A DNA stretch of 64,000 nt from Candidatus Contendibacter sp. (GTDB lineage Bacteria > Pseudomonadota > Gammaproteobacteria > Competibacterales > Competibacteraceae), in contig JARSSP010000016.1 in NCBI GenBank assembly GCA_029624675.1, forward strand, positions 1-64,000. Direction: 5' to 3'. Positions 18,502-27,976 of the stretch are shown piece after piece. Position numbers and translations under genes: made by a program. Position 1 is the stretch's first letter. Every line of letters begins with the position of its first letter. The notes beneath the pieces are model-generated. The model was not told the DNA's origin. It saw nothing but the letters and a program-made list of their open reading frames with translations, and searched no databases.

Positions 18502-19490
18502 AACGTCGCTTGATCGACGAGTGGCAAGGCGGATTCCCCCTGTGCGAGAGGCCGTTCGCGGTGGTAGCCGAGCGGCTGGATTCCAGCGAGGACGCCGTGC
18601 TGCAAGCCCTGCGGGAATTGTTGACCGATGGCGTGCTGACCCGCTTCGGGCCGCTGTATCAGATCGAGCGGCTGGGCGGCGCGTTTTCGCTAGCGGCCTT
18701 GCAAACGCCGGAGGCGGACTTCGACCGAATCGCGTCCATCGTCAACGGCTTTCCGGAAGTCGCGCACAACTATCGGCGCGAGCACGCCTTCAATATGTGG
18801 TTCGTGCTGGCGACCGAAACGCCCGCCGGCATGAACGATGTCATTGAGCGGATTGCGGCGACGACCGGGGTGCCGGTGTTCAATTTTCCCAAGAAACGGG
18901 AATATTTCATCGAGGCGCGGTTTGCGGTGGGAACGCGGCGGGTTGAAGGCGCAGCGTTTCCAGCCCAAAAACCCTCACCCCTGGCCCCTCTCCCCCTTGC
19001 GGGCGAGGGGAAGGCTGCCATGCGGGCGTTGAAGCCGCTTGTTCTTGCCACCCAGGCTGGTTTGCCGCCGATCCCGCAACCCTATCACGCCGTCGCCGCA
19101 CAACTGGGTACCGACGCGGCGACGGTCATCGCCGGTCTCCGAATCTTGCTGGACGCCGGGGCGATCCGCCGCATCGGGGTGGTGCCGAACCATTACCGCA
19201 TCGGTTACGCCGCCAACGGCATGACGGTGTGGGACGTGGCTGACGAGGCTGTGGACGCTTTGGGCGAACAGGTCGGGGCGCTGGAATTCGTGACCCATTG
19301 TTACCGCCGCCCGCGCCATCGCCCGGACTGGCCCTACAACCTGTTCGCCATGGCGCACGGCGCGAGCCGCGACGAGGTCGCCGCCAAGGCCGATCGTATC
19401 GCCGAAATTTTGGGCGATGCCTGCCGCGCCCGCGACATCCTGTACAGCACCCGGATTCTCAAGAAAACCGGCTTGCGCCTGCATGGTTGA
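18489..19490 (+). CDS. nirGH: Siroheme decarboxylase subunits fused, NirGH-type
   Basis: A second two-unit AsnC/Lrp-like chain of 333 residues. Unit 1 (residues 1-155) has LIDEWQGGFPLCERPF, AHNYRREHAFNMWFVLA and FNFPKKREYFIEARF. Unit 2 (about 178-333) has LATQAGLPPIPQPYHAVA, HCYRRPRHRPDWPYNLFAM and STRILKKTGLRL. It partners NirDL in siroheme decarboxylation. The linker between the units contains KPSPLAPLPLAGEGK, encoded by a palindromic repeat that has inserted without breaking the frame. The start overlaps the end of nirDL by 13 bp, so the two are translationally coupled. Confidence 0.88.
   Translation: MDDLKRRLIDEWQGGFPLCERPFAVVAERLDSSEDAVLQALRELLTDGVLTRFGPLYQIERLGGAFSLAALQTPEADFDRIASIVNGFPEVAHNYRREHAFNMWFVLATETPAGMNDVIERIAATTGVPVFNFPKKREYFIEARFAVGTRRVEGAAFPAQKPSPLAPLPLAGEGKAAMRALKPLVLATQAGLPPIPQPYHAVAAQLGTDAATVIAGLRILLDAGAIRRIGVVPNHYRIGYAANGMTVWDVADEAVDALGEQVGALEFVTHCYRRPRHRPDWPYNLFAMAHGASRDEVAAKADRIAEILGDACRARDILYSTRILKKTGLRLHG
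18972..19012. repeat. Palindromic repeat inside nirGH linker, in frame (copy 4)
   Basis: CCCTCACCCCTGGCCCCTCT followed by CCCCCTTGCGGGCGAGGGGAA, read as PSPLAPLPLAGEGK. It falls exactly between the two folded units, where extra residues would be tolerated. Confidence 0.8.
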
Positions 19491-19502
19491 AGGAGGTCGC
19501 TC

Positions 19503-20705
19503 ATGTTCCGTATTACCCAGTTCATGCAGGAAATCGCCCGGCCCACGCCGCTGACGCCCAAGCGCAATCCGCCTGGCCCCGTGGTGATTTGGAATCTGGT
19601 GCGGCGCTGCAATCTGGCCTGCAAGCATTGTTATTCGATTTCCGCCGATACCGATTTCCCCGGCGAATTGACGACTGACGAAGTGTTCGCGGTTATGGAC
19701 GATCTCAAACGATTCCGCGTGCCGGTACTGATTCTGTCCGGCGGCGAACCGTTGTTGCGCCCGGATATTTACGCCATCGCCCGCCGCGCCAAGGACATGG
19801 GATTTTATGTCGCGCTGTCCTCCAATGGGACGCTGATCGATAAAACCAATATCGCCCGTATCGCCGAAGTCGGTTTCGATTACGTCGGCGTTAGCCTGGA
19901 TGGCATCGCCGAAACCCACGACCGCTTCCGCCGTCGGTCAGGGGCGTTCGCCGCTTCGCTGAATGGCATTCGGCTCTGTCGGGAGCACGGCATCAAGGTG
20001 GGGGTTCGCTACACCATGACCGAGGATAACGCCCAAGATTTACCGCGCCTGCTGGACCTGCTGGAAACGGAACGGATCGACAAGTTTTATTTTTCCCATC
20101 TCAACTATGCCGGACGCGGCAACCGCAACCGCAAGGACGATGCCCACCATCGGACAACCCGCCAAGCCATGGATTTGCTGTTCGATACCTGCTGGCAGAT
20201 GGTGCGCGAGGGACGGCCCAAGGAATTCGTGACCGGCAACAACGACGCCGACGGGGTGTATCTGCTGCTCTGGGTCCGCCGGCATTTTCCGGAGTTGGAA
20301 AGCCACATCCGCGCCAAGCTGGCGCAGTGGGGCGGCAACGCTTCCGGGGTGAACGTCGCCAACATCGATAACCTCGGCAACGTCCATCCCGACACCATGT
20401 GGTGGCATCACGCGCTGGGCAACGTCCGCAAGCGGCCGTTTTCGGAAATCTGGCCGGACACATCCGATCCGCTGATGGCCGGCTTGAAAGCCCATCCGCG
20501 TTCGGTCAAGGGTCGCTGCGGCCAGTGCCAATACTTCGATATTTGCGGTGGCAATACCCGCGTGCGCGCCCAGCAACTCACCGGCGATCCCTGGGCCGAA
20601 GATCCCGCCTGTTATCTGGACGACGAGGAAATCGGCATCGCGGCGGGCGGCGAGCGGCTGACCGTGACCCCGTATCGAACCGTTCGCCGGAGGGTCGCGT
20701 TATGA
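19503..20705 (+). CDS. nirJ: Heme d1 biosynthesis radical SAM protein NirJ
   Basis: A cytoplasmic radical SAM enzyme that replaces propionate side chains of didecarboxysiroheme with oxo groups. It is 400 residues long. The SAM cluster motif RRCNLACKHCYS has C36, C40 and C43; the GGEP motif is in LILSGGEPLLRP. A C-terminal auxiliary cluster region CGQCQYFDICGGNTRVRAQ is followed by a distal Cys (DPACYL), as in the SPASM-like tail of NirJ. AGGAGG sits just before the ATG, 12 bp after nirGH. Confidence 0.94.
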   Translation: MFRITQFMQEIARPTPLTPKRNPPGPVVIWNLVRRCNLACKHCYSISADTDFPGELTTDEVFAVMDDLKRFRVPVLILSGGEPLLRPDIYAIARRAKDMGFYVALSSNGTLIDKTNIARIAEVGFDYVGVSLDGIAETHDRFRRRSGAFAASLNGIRLCREHGIKVGVRYTMTEDNAQDLPRLLDLLETERIDKFYFSHLNYAGRGNRNRKDDAHHRTTRQAMDLLFDTCWQMVREGRPKEFVTGNNDADGVYLLLWVRRHFPELESHIRAKLAQWGGNASGVNVANIDNLGNVHPDTMWWHHALGNVRKRPFSEIWPDTSDPLMAGLKAHPRSVKGRCGQCQYFDICGGNTRVRAQQLTGDPWAEDPACYLDDEEIGIAAGGERLTVTPYRTVRRRVAL

Positions 20706-22267
20706 GAAAAAACCTGTTGTTTGCCGTTCTGATGGGGCTTGGCGTTGCGGCTGGCGCTGCCCCCGACCCCGCGCCGCTGTACCAGCAACATTGCGTTTCC
20801 TGCCACGGCGCCGACCGGCTGGGCGGATTGGGGCCGGCGTTGCTGCCGCAGAATCTGGAGCGGCTGAAGAAACCGGAAGCACTGGCGGTCATTACCGCCG
20901 GCCGACCGGCGACCCAGATGCAAGGTTTCAAGAACAAATTGAAACCGGAGGAAATCCAGGTGCTGGCGGATTTCATTTACACCCCGCCAGCGACGCCGCC
21001 GCAATGGGGCGAGGCCGAAATTCGGGCGTCCCGCTACGAAGCGGTCAAACCCGGTAGCTTGCCGGACAAGCCGAGCTTCAGCGCCGATCCACTCAATCTG
21101 TTCGTGGTGGTGGAGGCGGGCGACCATCACGTCACGGTTCTCGACGGCGACAAGTTCGAGCCGATTCATCGGTTCCCGAGCCGCTTTGCCTTGCATGGTG
21201 GACCCAAATTCACCCCGGATGGACGCTACGTATTTTTTGCCTCCCGCGACGGCTGGGTCAGCAAGTTCGATCTTTACAACCTGAAAACGGTGGCGGAAAT
21301 CCGCGCTGGCATCAACACCCGCAACATCGCGGTATCGGGCGACGGGCAGTGGGTGATGGTGGCCAATTACCTGCCGCATACCCTGGTGCTGTTGAATGCC
21401 GCCGATCTGAGCCTGGAACGCATCATTCCAGTGGTGAACGAGGCCGGCAAGAGTTCGCGGGTATCGGCGGTATACGACGCCGCGCCGCGCAAGAGCTTCG
21501 TGGCCGCGCTCAAGGACATTCCCGAAGTCTGGGAGTTGAGTTACGACCCCAAGGCCGGGCCGGTATTTAAGGGCTACGTTCACGACTACAAGATGGGCGA
21601 AGCCATTGCCTTGCCGGGGATGTGGACGCCGCGCGTGACTCCACTCGACGCCATTCTCGACGACTTCTTCTTCAGCCAGGATTACGCCTACGTGCTGGGC
21701 GCGGCCCGGCCTCCTGACGGCAGCGACAAACCCATGTCCGGCGGCCAGGTAGTGAATCTGGACGTGCGGCGCAAAGTTGCGGATCTGCCGCTGCCCGGCC
21801 TGCCGCATCTCGGCTCCGGCATTTCCTGGTCGTATCAGGATCGTCCAGTCATGGCCACGCCCAACCTCAAGGAAGGCGTGGTCAGCGTCATCGACATGAA
21901 GGACTGGAAGGTCATCAAGGAGGTCAAGACCGCCGGCCCGGCGTTCTTCATGCGCAGCCACGAGAACACGCCCTACGCCTGGGTGGACGCGATGATGAGC
22001 AAGGACAAGGACACCATGCAATTGCTCGACAAGCGGACGCTGGAAGTCGCCAAAACACTCCGTCCCGAACCCGGTAAAACCGCCGCCCACACCGAATTTA
22101 CCCGCGATGGCAAATACGCGCTGGTCTCCGTTTGGGAGAACGACGGGGCGCTGGTGATTTACGACGCGGAAACCTTGAAAGAAATCAAACGGCTGCCGAT
22201 GCGCAAGCCGGTGGGCAAATACAACGTCTACAACAAGATCACCCGTTCCGAGGGGACGAGTCATTGA
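20702..22267 (+). CDS. nirN: NirN, dihydro-heme d1 dehydrogenase
   Basis: A periplasmic protein of 521 residues: signal peptide, short cytochrome c domain with CVSCH (31-35), then a d1-type eight-bladed propeller. NirN introduces the acrylate double bond in the last step of heme d1 formation and hands the cofactor to NirS. The start overlaps the nirJ stop (ATGA) after CGGAGGG. The end RKPVGKYNVYNKITRSEGTSH resembles the NirS tail (GHFNVYN), but the catalytic His pair context of NirS is not kept, as expected. Confidence 0.92.
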   Translation: MRKNLLFAVLMGLGVAAGAAPDPAPLYQQHCVSCHGADRLGGLGPALLPQNLERLKKPEALAVITAGRPATQMQGFKNKLKPEEIQVLADFIYTPPATPPQWGEAEIRASRYEAVKPGSLPDKPSFSADPLNLFVVVEAGDHHVTVLDGDKFEPIHRFPSRFALHGGPKFTPDGRYVFFASRDGWVSKFDLYNLKTVAEIRAGINTRNIAVSGDGQWVMVANYLPHTLVLLNAADLSLERIIPVVNEAGKSSRVSAVYDAAPRKSFVAALKDIPEVWELSYDPKAGPVFKGYVHDYKMGEAIALPGMWTPRVTPLDAILDDFFFSQDYAYVLGAARPPDGSDKPMSGGQVVNLDVRRKVADLPLPGLPHLGSGISWSYQDRPVMATPNLKEGVVSVIDMKDWKVIKEVKTAGPAFFMRSHENTPYAWVDAMMSKDKDTMQLLDKRTLEVAKTLRPEPGKTAAHTEFTRDGKYALVSVWENDGALVIYDAETLKEIKRLPMRKPVGKYNVYNKITRSEGTSH

Positions 22268-23445
22268 TGGCTAAGCCAGTGCCAAAACTCGCCGTGCTGA
22301 ATCTGGGATTCAGGCCATTTTTTCTGGGCGCGGCGATTTTCGCCGTCGTTTCGATGCTGCTCTGGATGGGCGTCTATGTCTTTCAACTGCCCTTGCCGAT
22401 CGCCCGGATTTCCTCTTTCCAGTGGCACGCTCACGAAATGATTTATGGGTTCGCGATGGCGGTCATTGCCGGATTTCTGTTGACCGCCGTCAAGAATTGG
22501 ACCGGGGTACAGACGCTTTATGGGTTCGGTCTGCTGGGACTTTTCGGTTTATGGGCGTTGCCAAGAATCCTTTTTTTGTTTGGGACCCCATGGATTTTTG
22601 TTGCCGGGTTTTTTGACCTGCTGTTCGCGCTGTGCCTGATCGCTGCGATTCTTCATCCAATTGTGAAGGTCAAGCAATGGCGGCAACTGGGAATTATAGC
22701 CATTCTGGCGCTGTTGGCGGTCGCCAATGGCTGTTTCTATCTTGGAGCGGCTGGATTTGTCGATCAGGGTATATTTTTTGGCATCCAAGGCGGGTTATTT
22801 TTGATCATTGGACTGATTCTTTTCATGGGTAGGCGGGTCATCCCGTTTTTCATCGAGGTCGGTGTCGGCTATCCGGTCAAGCTTTTTAACTCAAAGCGGC
22901 TGGATGTGGCAATTATCGTATTTTATATGGCTTTTCTGATTGCGGAAGTCGTGGCTCGCAATTCATGGATGGTCGCGCTGACAGCGCTGTGCTTGTTGGT
23001 GGCTAATTCCGCCAGATTGGCAGGTTGGCACACCAAGGGGATTTGGAAAAAGCCGTTGTTGTGGAGTCTGTTCATCTCTTTTATATGGATTAATCTCGGC
23101 TTTTTCCTGCTGGCGCTGAATGCTTTCCTGAATTTTCCCAATGTCGTCGTGATCCATACTTTCAGCGTCGGCGGCATCGGTCTCGTCATTCTGAGCATGA
23201 TGGCGCGGGTCACGCTCGGCCACACGGGAAGGAACGTACAAAATCCCCCAAAGACGGTTACCGTCGCTCTGATTATTCTCATCGCCGGGGCTGCCGTCAG
23301 AGTGATAGCGCCGTTGATCGCCGAAAGCCACTATGTCATCTGGGTAGCGGCTTCCCAGATTTTATGGATTGCGGCGTTTTTGATCTTCATCGTCACCTAT
23401 TTTCCCATGTTGGTTAAACCGAGAATCGACGGCCAGTTTGGCTAG
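22267..23445 (+). CDS. nnrS: NnrS family heme/copper membrane protein
   Basis: A 392-residue polytopic inner-membrane protein with about twelve hydrophobic segments. Conserved His-containing blocks are visible: FQWHAHEMIYGFAMAVIAGF, RLAGWHTKGIWKKPLLW and HTFSVGGIGLVILSMMARVTLGHTGR. NnrS proteins protect against nitrosative stress and accompany nir/nor clusters. The ATG overlaps the nirN stop (TGATG). Base composition is visibly lower in G+C than the nir genes before it. Confidence 0.9.
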   Translation: MAKPVPKLAVLNLGFRPFFLGAAIFAVVSMLLWMGVYVFQLPLPIARISSFQWHAHEMIYGFAMAVIAGFLLTAVKNWTGVQTLYGFGLLGLFGLWALPRILFLFGTPWIFVAGFFDLLFALCLIAAILHPIVKVKQWRQLGIIAILALLAVANGCFYLGAAGFVDQGIFFGIQGGLFLIIGLILFMGRRVIPFFIEVGVGYPVKLFNSKRLDVAIIVFYMAFLIAEVVARNSWMVALTALCLLVANSARLAGWHTKGIWKKPLLWSLFISFIWINLGFFLLALNAFLNFPNVVVIHTFSVGGIGLVILSMMARVTLGHTGRNVQNPPKTVTVALIILIAGAAVRVIAPLIAESHYVIWVAASQILWIAAFLIFIVTYFPMLVKPRIDGQFG

Positions 23446-23879
23446 CCCGCCTTGCGGATGCCATGGAAAGGCGGTGATGGCTACTCTCCCAGCAAGTTAG
23501 CGACGCCAGCGGCACTGTCCCAAGAGCATCAAGCTGGCGAGCCGCGCCGCACGATAAAGCCCACCAGCGCAGGGCGCCTGACATGGATTTGGATGTCGGA
23601 GGGTTTGCCACCGGGCGATCTCACCTTGGTACAATGGTACCCGCTCGTCATTTTGTGGTACGTTTCCCACATCTTTATCCACGAATAATTGAGCTTAAGC
23701 CTATCTCTACGGTCTCAGCCGCGCAGGCCCATGCCACACCCTCGATTCCGCATCCATCACGGGCAAAGATTGCCCGTCCGACAGCTTCCTCATGCCTTAT
23801 GTTCGAGAACAACGAGGAAAAGGAATCGTACCCAACGGCTAGCGGTGGCGTGGAATACATTGGAACGAGGTGATTTGGC
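23446..23879. other. 434-bp gap between nnrS and the RT gene, no recognisable gene
   Basis: Short open frames exist on both strands but none has a supported start or recognisable protein. The gap marks the border between the nir cluster and an island of different base composition. Since some defence reverse transcriptases use a template RNA encoded next to them, this gap is the most likely place for one, but I see no clear structured RNA or terminator here. Confidence 0.3.
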
Positions 23880-26800
23880 ATGAGCATCATCCAATCCAAA
23901 TATCAACAACTTTCTCCACGAGGCGAATTTCTGACCGACGCGGTGGTGTTGGCGCAGGCATGGAAAAAAGCGCACGCCTATATCCGCAGGCACAATTGGT
24001 ACGCAGATGTACTTGAACTGGATTGTTCGGTGATCGACCTTGAACGACGTCTTGCTGAGTGGGCGGCCGTGATAGCGAGCGATGTATTTGCGCCCGAGCC
24101 TATGATGTTGGTTCCAGCACCGAAGAACGCTCAGTGGGATTTTCCCAACCTGCCCGGCAAAGATGGCGGTGAGAGGTTTGAGGCTTGGGGTGTCGCCGAA
24201 AATCAGCAAGGAGAACGTATACAGAAACTCAGACCCCTGGCCCATCTATCCATCCGGGATCAGTCATTAGCGACGGCTGTCATGTTGTGTTTGGCCAATG
24301 CGGTGGAATCCGCTCAAGGTGACACCTCGGAACGCAATGGACTCAAGGCACAGCAACAAGGCGTCTTCAGTTACGGCAACCGGTTGCACTGCCGCTGGGA
24401 TTCGAGCACCCGTCCCCGCTCAAGGGCATTCTTTAGCTGGGGCAACTCCCACACCTACAGTCAATACTTTCAGGATTACCGCACCTTTCTGGCCCGCCCA
24501 CGCGGCGTTTGCGCCGATTTATCGGCGCGGCTGGCCGCAGGGCGCGAGCTTTATATTGTCTCCCTGGACATCAAATCCTTCTTTGACTGCATCGACCGCT
24601 CGGCTCTGATCGGGCAATTGCAGATGCTTTACAGTGAGTTCGCCAAGGATTTTGGGTTGCCCGAGAAATTTCATGCCAACGAGGATTTCTGGCGCAAGGC
24701 CGAGCAAGTGTTTCGCTGGAGATGGCGGCAAGATGACCGGCAACTCGCGCCACTGCTCAACGGTACTGATTCACCGCCGACGGGCCTACCTCAAGGGTTG
24801 ATTGCCTCCGGTTTCTTCGCGAATGCCTACATGCTGGGCTTTGACCGCCTGCTTGGCGCAGCCATCAACGCGGATTTAGAGAAAGAATTTCGCATCCGGG
24901 ACTACTGTCGCTACGTGGACGATATTCGATTGGTGGTCGAAGCTGAGTGGCAAGACGATGCAGGGGTACTGGCTACCAAGGTTCAGCAGTTTGTGTCAGA
25001 AATTCTCCAAAATCACTGCAAAGCGATTGGTGCCGACAAGGAGCTTACGCTAAATGGGGACAAGATGACGGCGACCCCGTACCGGTCTACCTCAACGCAA
25101 AGCAACTTGTCCGCTTTGATGGAAATGCTTCAGGAGGCGATCAGTGGAACCTTTGACCTCGATTCACTCACACAGGCCGCCGGAGGGCTTGACGGTTTGC
25201 TGTGGATGTCCGAGCAGTTGGAAGACCCTCAGTCTCGCAAGCCATCGTCTTTGCAACTGGCCAATATCGCCGTACCGAACACGGACGTGCGCGATGATAC
25301 AGTCAAACGGTTCGTCGCAACGCGCATCGCTTCGGCGCTCCGGATGCGCCTCGCCATGACGGATACGGAAGGTACGCCGGATTGGGGCGACGCGGTCAAC
25401 GACGAAGCGAATGCGGGTATGGCGTTCAGTCATGAGTTCGAGGCCACCGCACGCAAATTGATCAAGTGTTGGGCGGACAACCCAGCCTTGGCCTTATTGC
25501 TTCGGGTTGGGTTAGACCTGTTTCCGCACCCAAGGCTGCTGGGACCGGTACTGGATGCGCTGCAATGCAAGCTCTATTTGCTGCCAGCAATAGAGGACGA
25601 TCTAACCGCGCAGGAGTTACTGGCTGCTGAGTATGAGGACGATGTAACCGCACGGCGGGAGATACTGGTTGCCGAGTATGTCGCCGCTGACTTGCTAAGA
25701 GCCGGCGCTATGGAAACCGGTTACCGGGACGATGCCGAATACCCGGATGCAATCGAAATTGGGAAGTACCGGCAGGAACTCGCCGCATTCGCTCGGAGAA
25801 TCCTGCTGGAGCGAAACCAATCACCTTGGTATCTCAAGCAGCAAGCCCTTCTGTTTCTAGCATCCGTTGGCGATCACTCGGTGGCGGCTGCTGGGGAGGA
25901 TGCCCTGGAAAGCTACCGTAGACTACATCAGTCCCTGCTGTATTTCCCGTGCAAGGATTCCGAGCTGGAGAAGACGCTTCCACTTTCACTCGTCGGCCAG
26001 CAACTTGCCCCCGATCCAGACCGGTTCGCGGCCTGGTTGGTTGAAAGCTTGCGCAGCACAAAGGAACCAGAAGTCGCCAAGCGTTGTGTGCTCACTGTTG
26101 CCCTGAATCGACCCGATCTGATGCTTCTCGCCCTGAAGACACGCTCGGGCAGGGCGGCCAGTTGGAAGCAATTCGTCCCTTCCTCATTGATGAGCCTGCA
26201 CGCTACGCCGAGCAGAAGAGCGCTCCGTTTGATTAACGACACCTCCATACCCCTGCATTGCGTGATCTCTGATCGGTTCAATCCCTTCGCGCAGGAAAAC
26301 GCATTGCTCGCCTTGGCTAAGGCGTTGCTCGGTGCTCCGAATATCGAAGCAGTCTTGGAAGCCGGACTGCATGTCGGTAAAATTGAGATTCGCTGTAAGG
26401 ACTGGGCGCGGATTCAATCGCTGCCAGATGAAGCGGATTTCCTCAACATCCAGTTCCAGCCGGGCGCGGAGGCCGACCCGCTTTACAAGAACCCTGCGTG
26501 GGTAGATGAACAATCAGCATGGCTCTATGGCTTGGGCAGAATCCTGCGCTCATGCATCACGGGCGAGTTCGATTTCACCGCAGGCCGGTATCTTGTGACC
26601 GAAGAGGTGTCGCGATACACCGGGTTACGTTCCACCTGGTTCAAGCGACGGTTTGGATTGCTAAACACCGCAAGGGGCTTGCTGGATGAACCGGCGCCAG
26701 TTTCCTCATGGCTTTCGAGCCTGCTATCGGTGCTGCTACGATGGCCTGGCATCGACATCAAGGGTGCGAGCGCCGCCAAGTTGGCCAGCGCAAAGACTAA

Positions 26801-27803
26801 GGTGGAACTTCTGGAGGCGATTCACGACCGCATTGCCGAACAACGGCTTCTGTACGGTAAGCGGTCTGGTGCGCCGATGTATGTCGTGCAAACGCAAGAA
26901 AATCGAGAACTGGCTGAGAGACCGATACGCATCGCGGTCGTTCAACCGATGCTCCCCCGTCGGGATCAGTTTAATGACAAGGAGCCGTGCCGTTGGACCA
27001 AGAAGCTGATGGCGCAACATCGCCGCCATCTTGCCGAGGTGTGCCGGTTAACCTACCAGAAGCTGCGCACATGGGCTACTGCGCAGTATTCGAGAGATGA
27101 AGGGAATAATCGTATCGAGCCGTTAGTCGACTTGATCCTGTTTCCGGAACTATCCGTCCATCCCGAACATGTCTTCCATCTCCGTGTCCTTTCGGACAAG
27201 GTGAAGGCCACAATTTTTGCCGGCTTGACTTTCATTGACTCACCGAAACATTTAACCCCAATCAATCAGGCGCTTTGGTTGATCCGGACAGAAACCCCAG
27301 GCGGCAGAACATTTCAGTATGCCTGGCAAGGCAAGAAGCACCTAACGAAGCCTGAAGAAAAGATGGGTGTGAAAAGTTACCGACCACATCAAGTGTTGGT
27401 CGAATTCCCGATTGGTGTAGGTACGCCGACGCGCGTGGCAGGAGCGATTTGCTACGATGCGACGGACCTGGCGCTGGTTGCTGACTTGCGGGAGCGCTCG
27501 GATATTTTTCTGGTTGCCGCGCTCAATCAAGATGTTCAAACATTCGATAACATGGTCGCCGCACTTCACTTCCACATGTACCAACCGGTGGTGCTGGCGA
27601 ATATGGACGAGTTTGGGGGCTCTACCGCGCAAGTACCGCTGCTAAAACACGAGCGACTTATTGCCCACATCCACGGAAACAATCAAGTTGCGGTCAGCGT
27701 GTTCGAGATTGACCCCACGCCATTCAAATTGGTTGCGAAACCAAAACCAGCACGGGATTTGAAAACCCCACCTGCTGGATACAAGGGCCGGCCACTGTAT
27801 TGA
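23880..27803 (+). CDS. Reverse transcriptase-nitrilase fusion, DRT type 1-like (UG1)
   Basis: A 1307-residue defence protein. An N-terminal RT domain (about 60-420) shows SLDIKSFFDCID with catalytic D230, the TGLPQGLIASGFFANAYM fingers/palm block, and the YVDD box at 345-348. A long alpha-helical middle part has no recognised domain. The C-terminus (about 1020-1290) is a nitrilase-fold domain starting RPIRIAVVQPML, with the triad E1090 (LILFPELSVHPE), K1152 or K1153 (GKKHL) and C1191 (GAICYDATD), so it looks catalytically intact. RT fused to nitrilase defines the UG1 class, known as DRT type 1 anti-phage systems. GAGGTG precedes the ATG. Base composition is nearer 55% G+C. No small membrane partner gene is adjacent. 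Confidence 0.88.
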   Translation: MSIIQSKYQQLSPRGEFLTDAVVLAQAWKKAHAYIRRHNWYADVLELDCSVIDLERRLAEWAAVIASDVFAPEPMMLVPAPKNAQWDFPNLPGKDGGERFEAWGVAENQQGERIQKLRPLAHLSIRDQSLATAVMLCLANAVESAQGDTSERNGLKAQQQGVFSYGNRLHCRWDSSTRPRSRAFFSWGNSHTYSQYFQDYRTFLARPRGVCADLSARLAAGRELYIVSLDIKSFFDCIDRSALIGQLQMLYSEFAKDFGLPEKFHANEDFWRKAEQVFRWRWRQDDRQLAPLLNGTDSPPTGLPQGLIASGFFANAYMLGFDRLLGAAINADLEKEFRIRDYCRYVDDIRLVVEAEWQDDAGVLATKVQQFVSEILQNHCKAIGADKELTLNGDKMTATPYRSTSTQSNLSALMEMLQEAISGTFDLDSLTQAAGGLDGLLWMSEQLEDPQSRKPSSLQLANIAVPNTDVRDDTVKRFVATRIASALRMRLAMTDTEGTPDWGDAVNDEANAGMAFSHEFEATARKLIKCWADNPALALLLRVGLDLFPHPRLLGPVLDALQCKLYLLPAIEDDLTAQELLAAEYEDDVTARREILVAEYVAADLLRAGAMETGYRDDAEYPDAIEIGKYRQELAAFARRILLERNQSPWYLKQQALLFLASVGDHSVAAAGEDALESYRRLHQSLLYFPCKDSELEKTLPLSLVGQQLAPDPDRFAAWLVESLRSTKEPEVAKRCVLTVALNRPDLMLLALKTRSGRAASWKQFVPSSLMSLHATPSRRALRLINDTSIPLHCVISDRFNPFAQENALLALAKALLGAPNIEAVLEAGLHVGKIEIRCKDWARIQSLPDEADFLNIQFQPGAEADPLYKNPAWVDEQSAWLYGLGRILRSCITGEFDFTAGRYLVTEEVSRYTGLRSTWFKRRFGLLNTARGLLDEPAPVSSWLSSLLSVLLRWPGIDIKGASAAKLASAKTKVELLEAIHDRIAEQRLLYGKRSGAPMYVVQTQENRELAERPIRIAVVQPMLPRRDQFNDKEPCRWTKKLMAQHRRHLAEVCRLTYQKLRTWATAQYSRDEGNNRIEPLVDLILFPELSVHPEHVFHLRVLSDKVKATIFAGLTFIDSPKHLTPINQALWLIRTETPGGRTFQYAWQGKKHLTKPEEKMGVKSYRPHQVLVEFPIGVGTPTRVAGAICYDATDLALVADLRERSDIFLVAALNQDVQTFDNMVAALHFHMYQPVVLANMDEFGGSTAQVPLLKHERLIAHIHGNNQVAVSVFEIDPTPFKLVAKPKPARDLKTPPAGYKGRPLY

Positions 27804-27976
27804 ACAACAACAAAGGAAACGAGTTCGGCGAGTACCGCACCCAGCGGCTGGTACTGGCGGCGTGAGATGCGCTGGAGCGCGATGAACTGGCTTGATCGAT
27901 GGAAAAGACGCATCTCCGCCCTTTCGACCAGAGCAAGCATCCAGTCGACAATCCACGCTTCATGAGGAACCACGGC

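Noticed and set aside
26000..27000. Hidden frameshift in the RT-nitrilase middle region
   Set aside because: The frame is open and codon use is even through the region; the RT and nitrilase domains are in the same frame.
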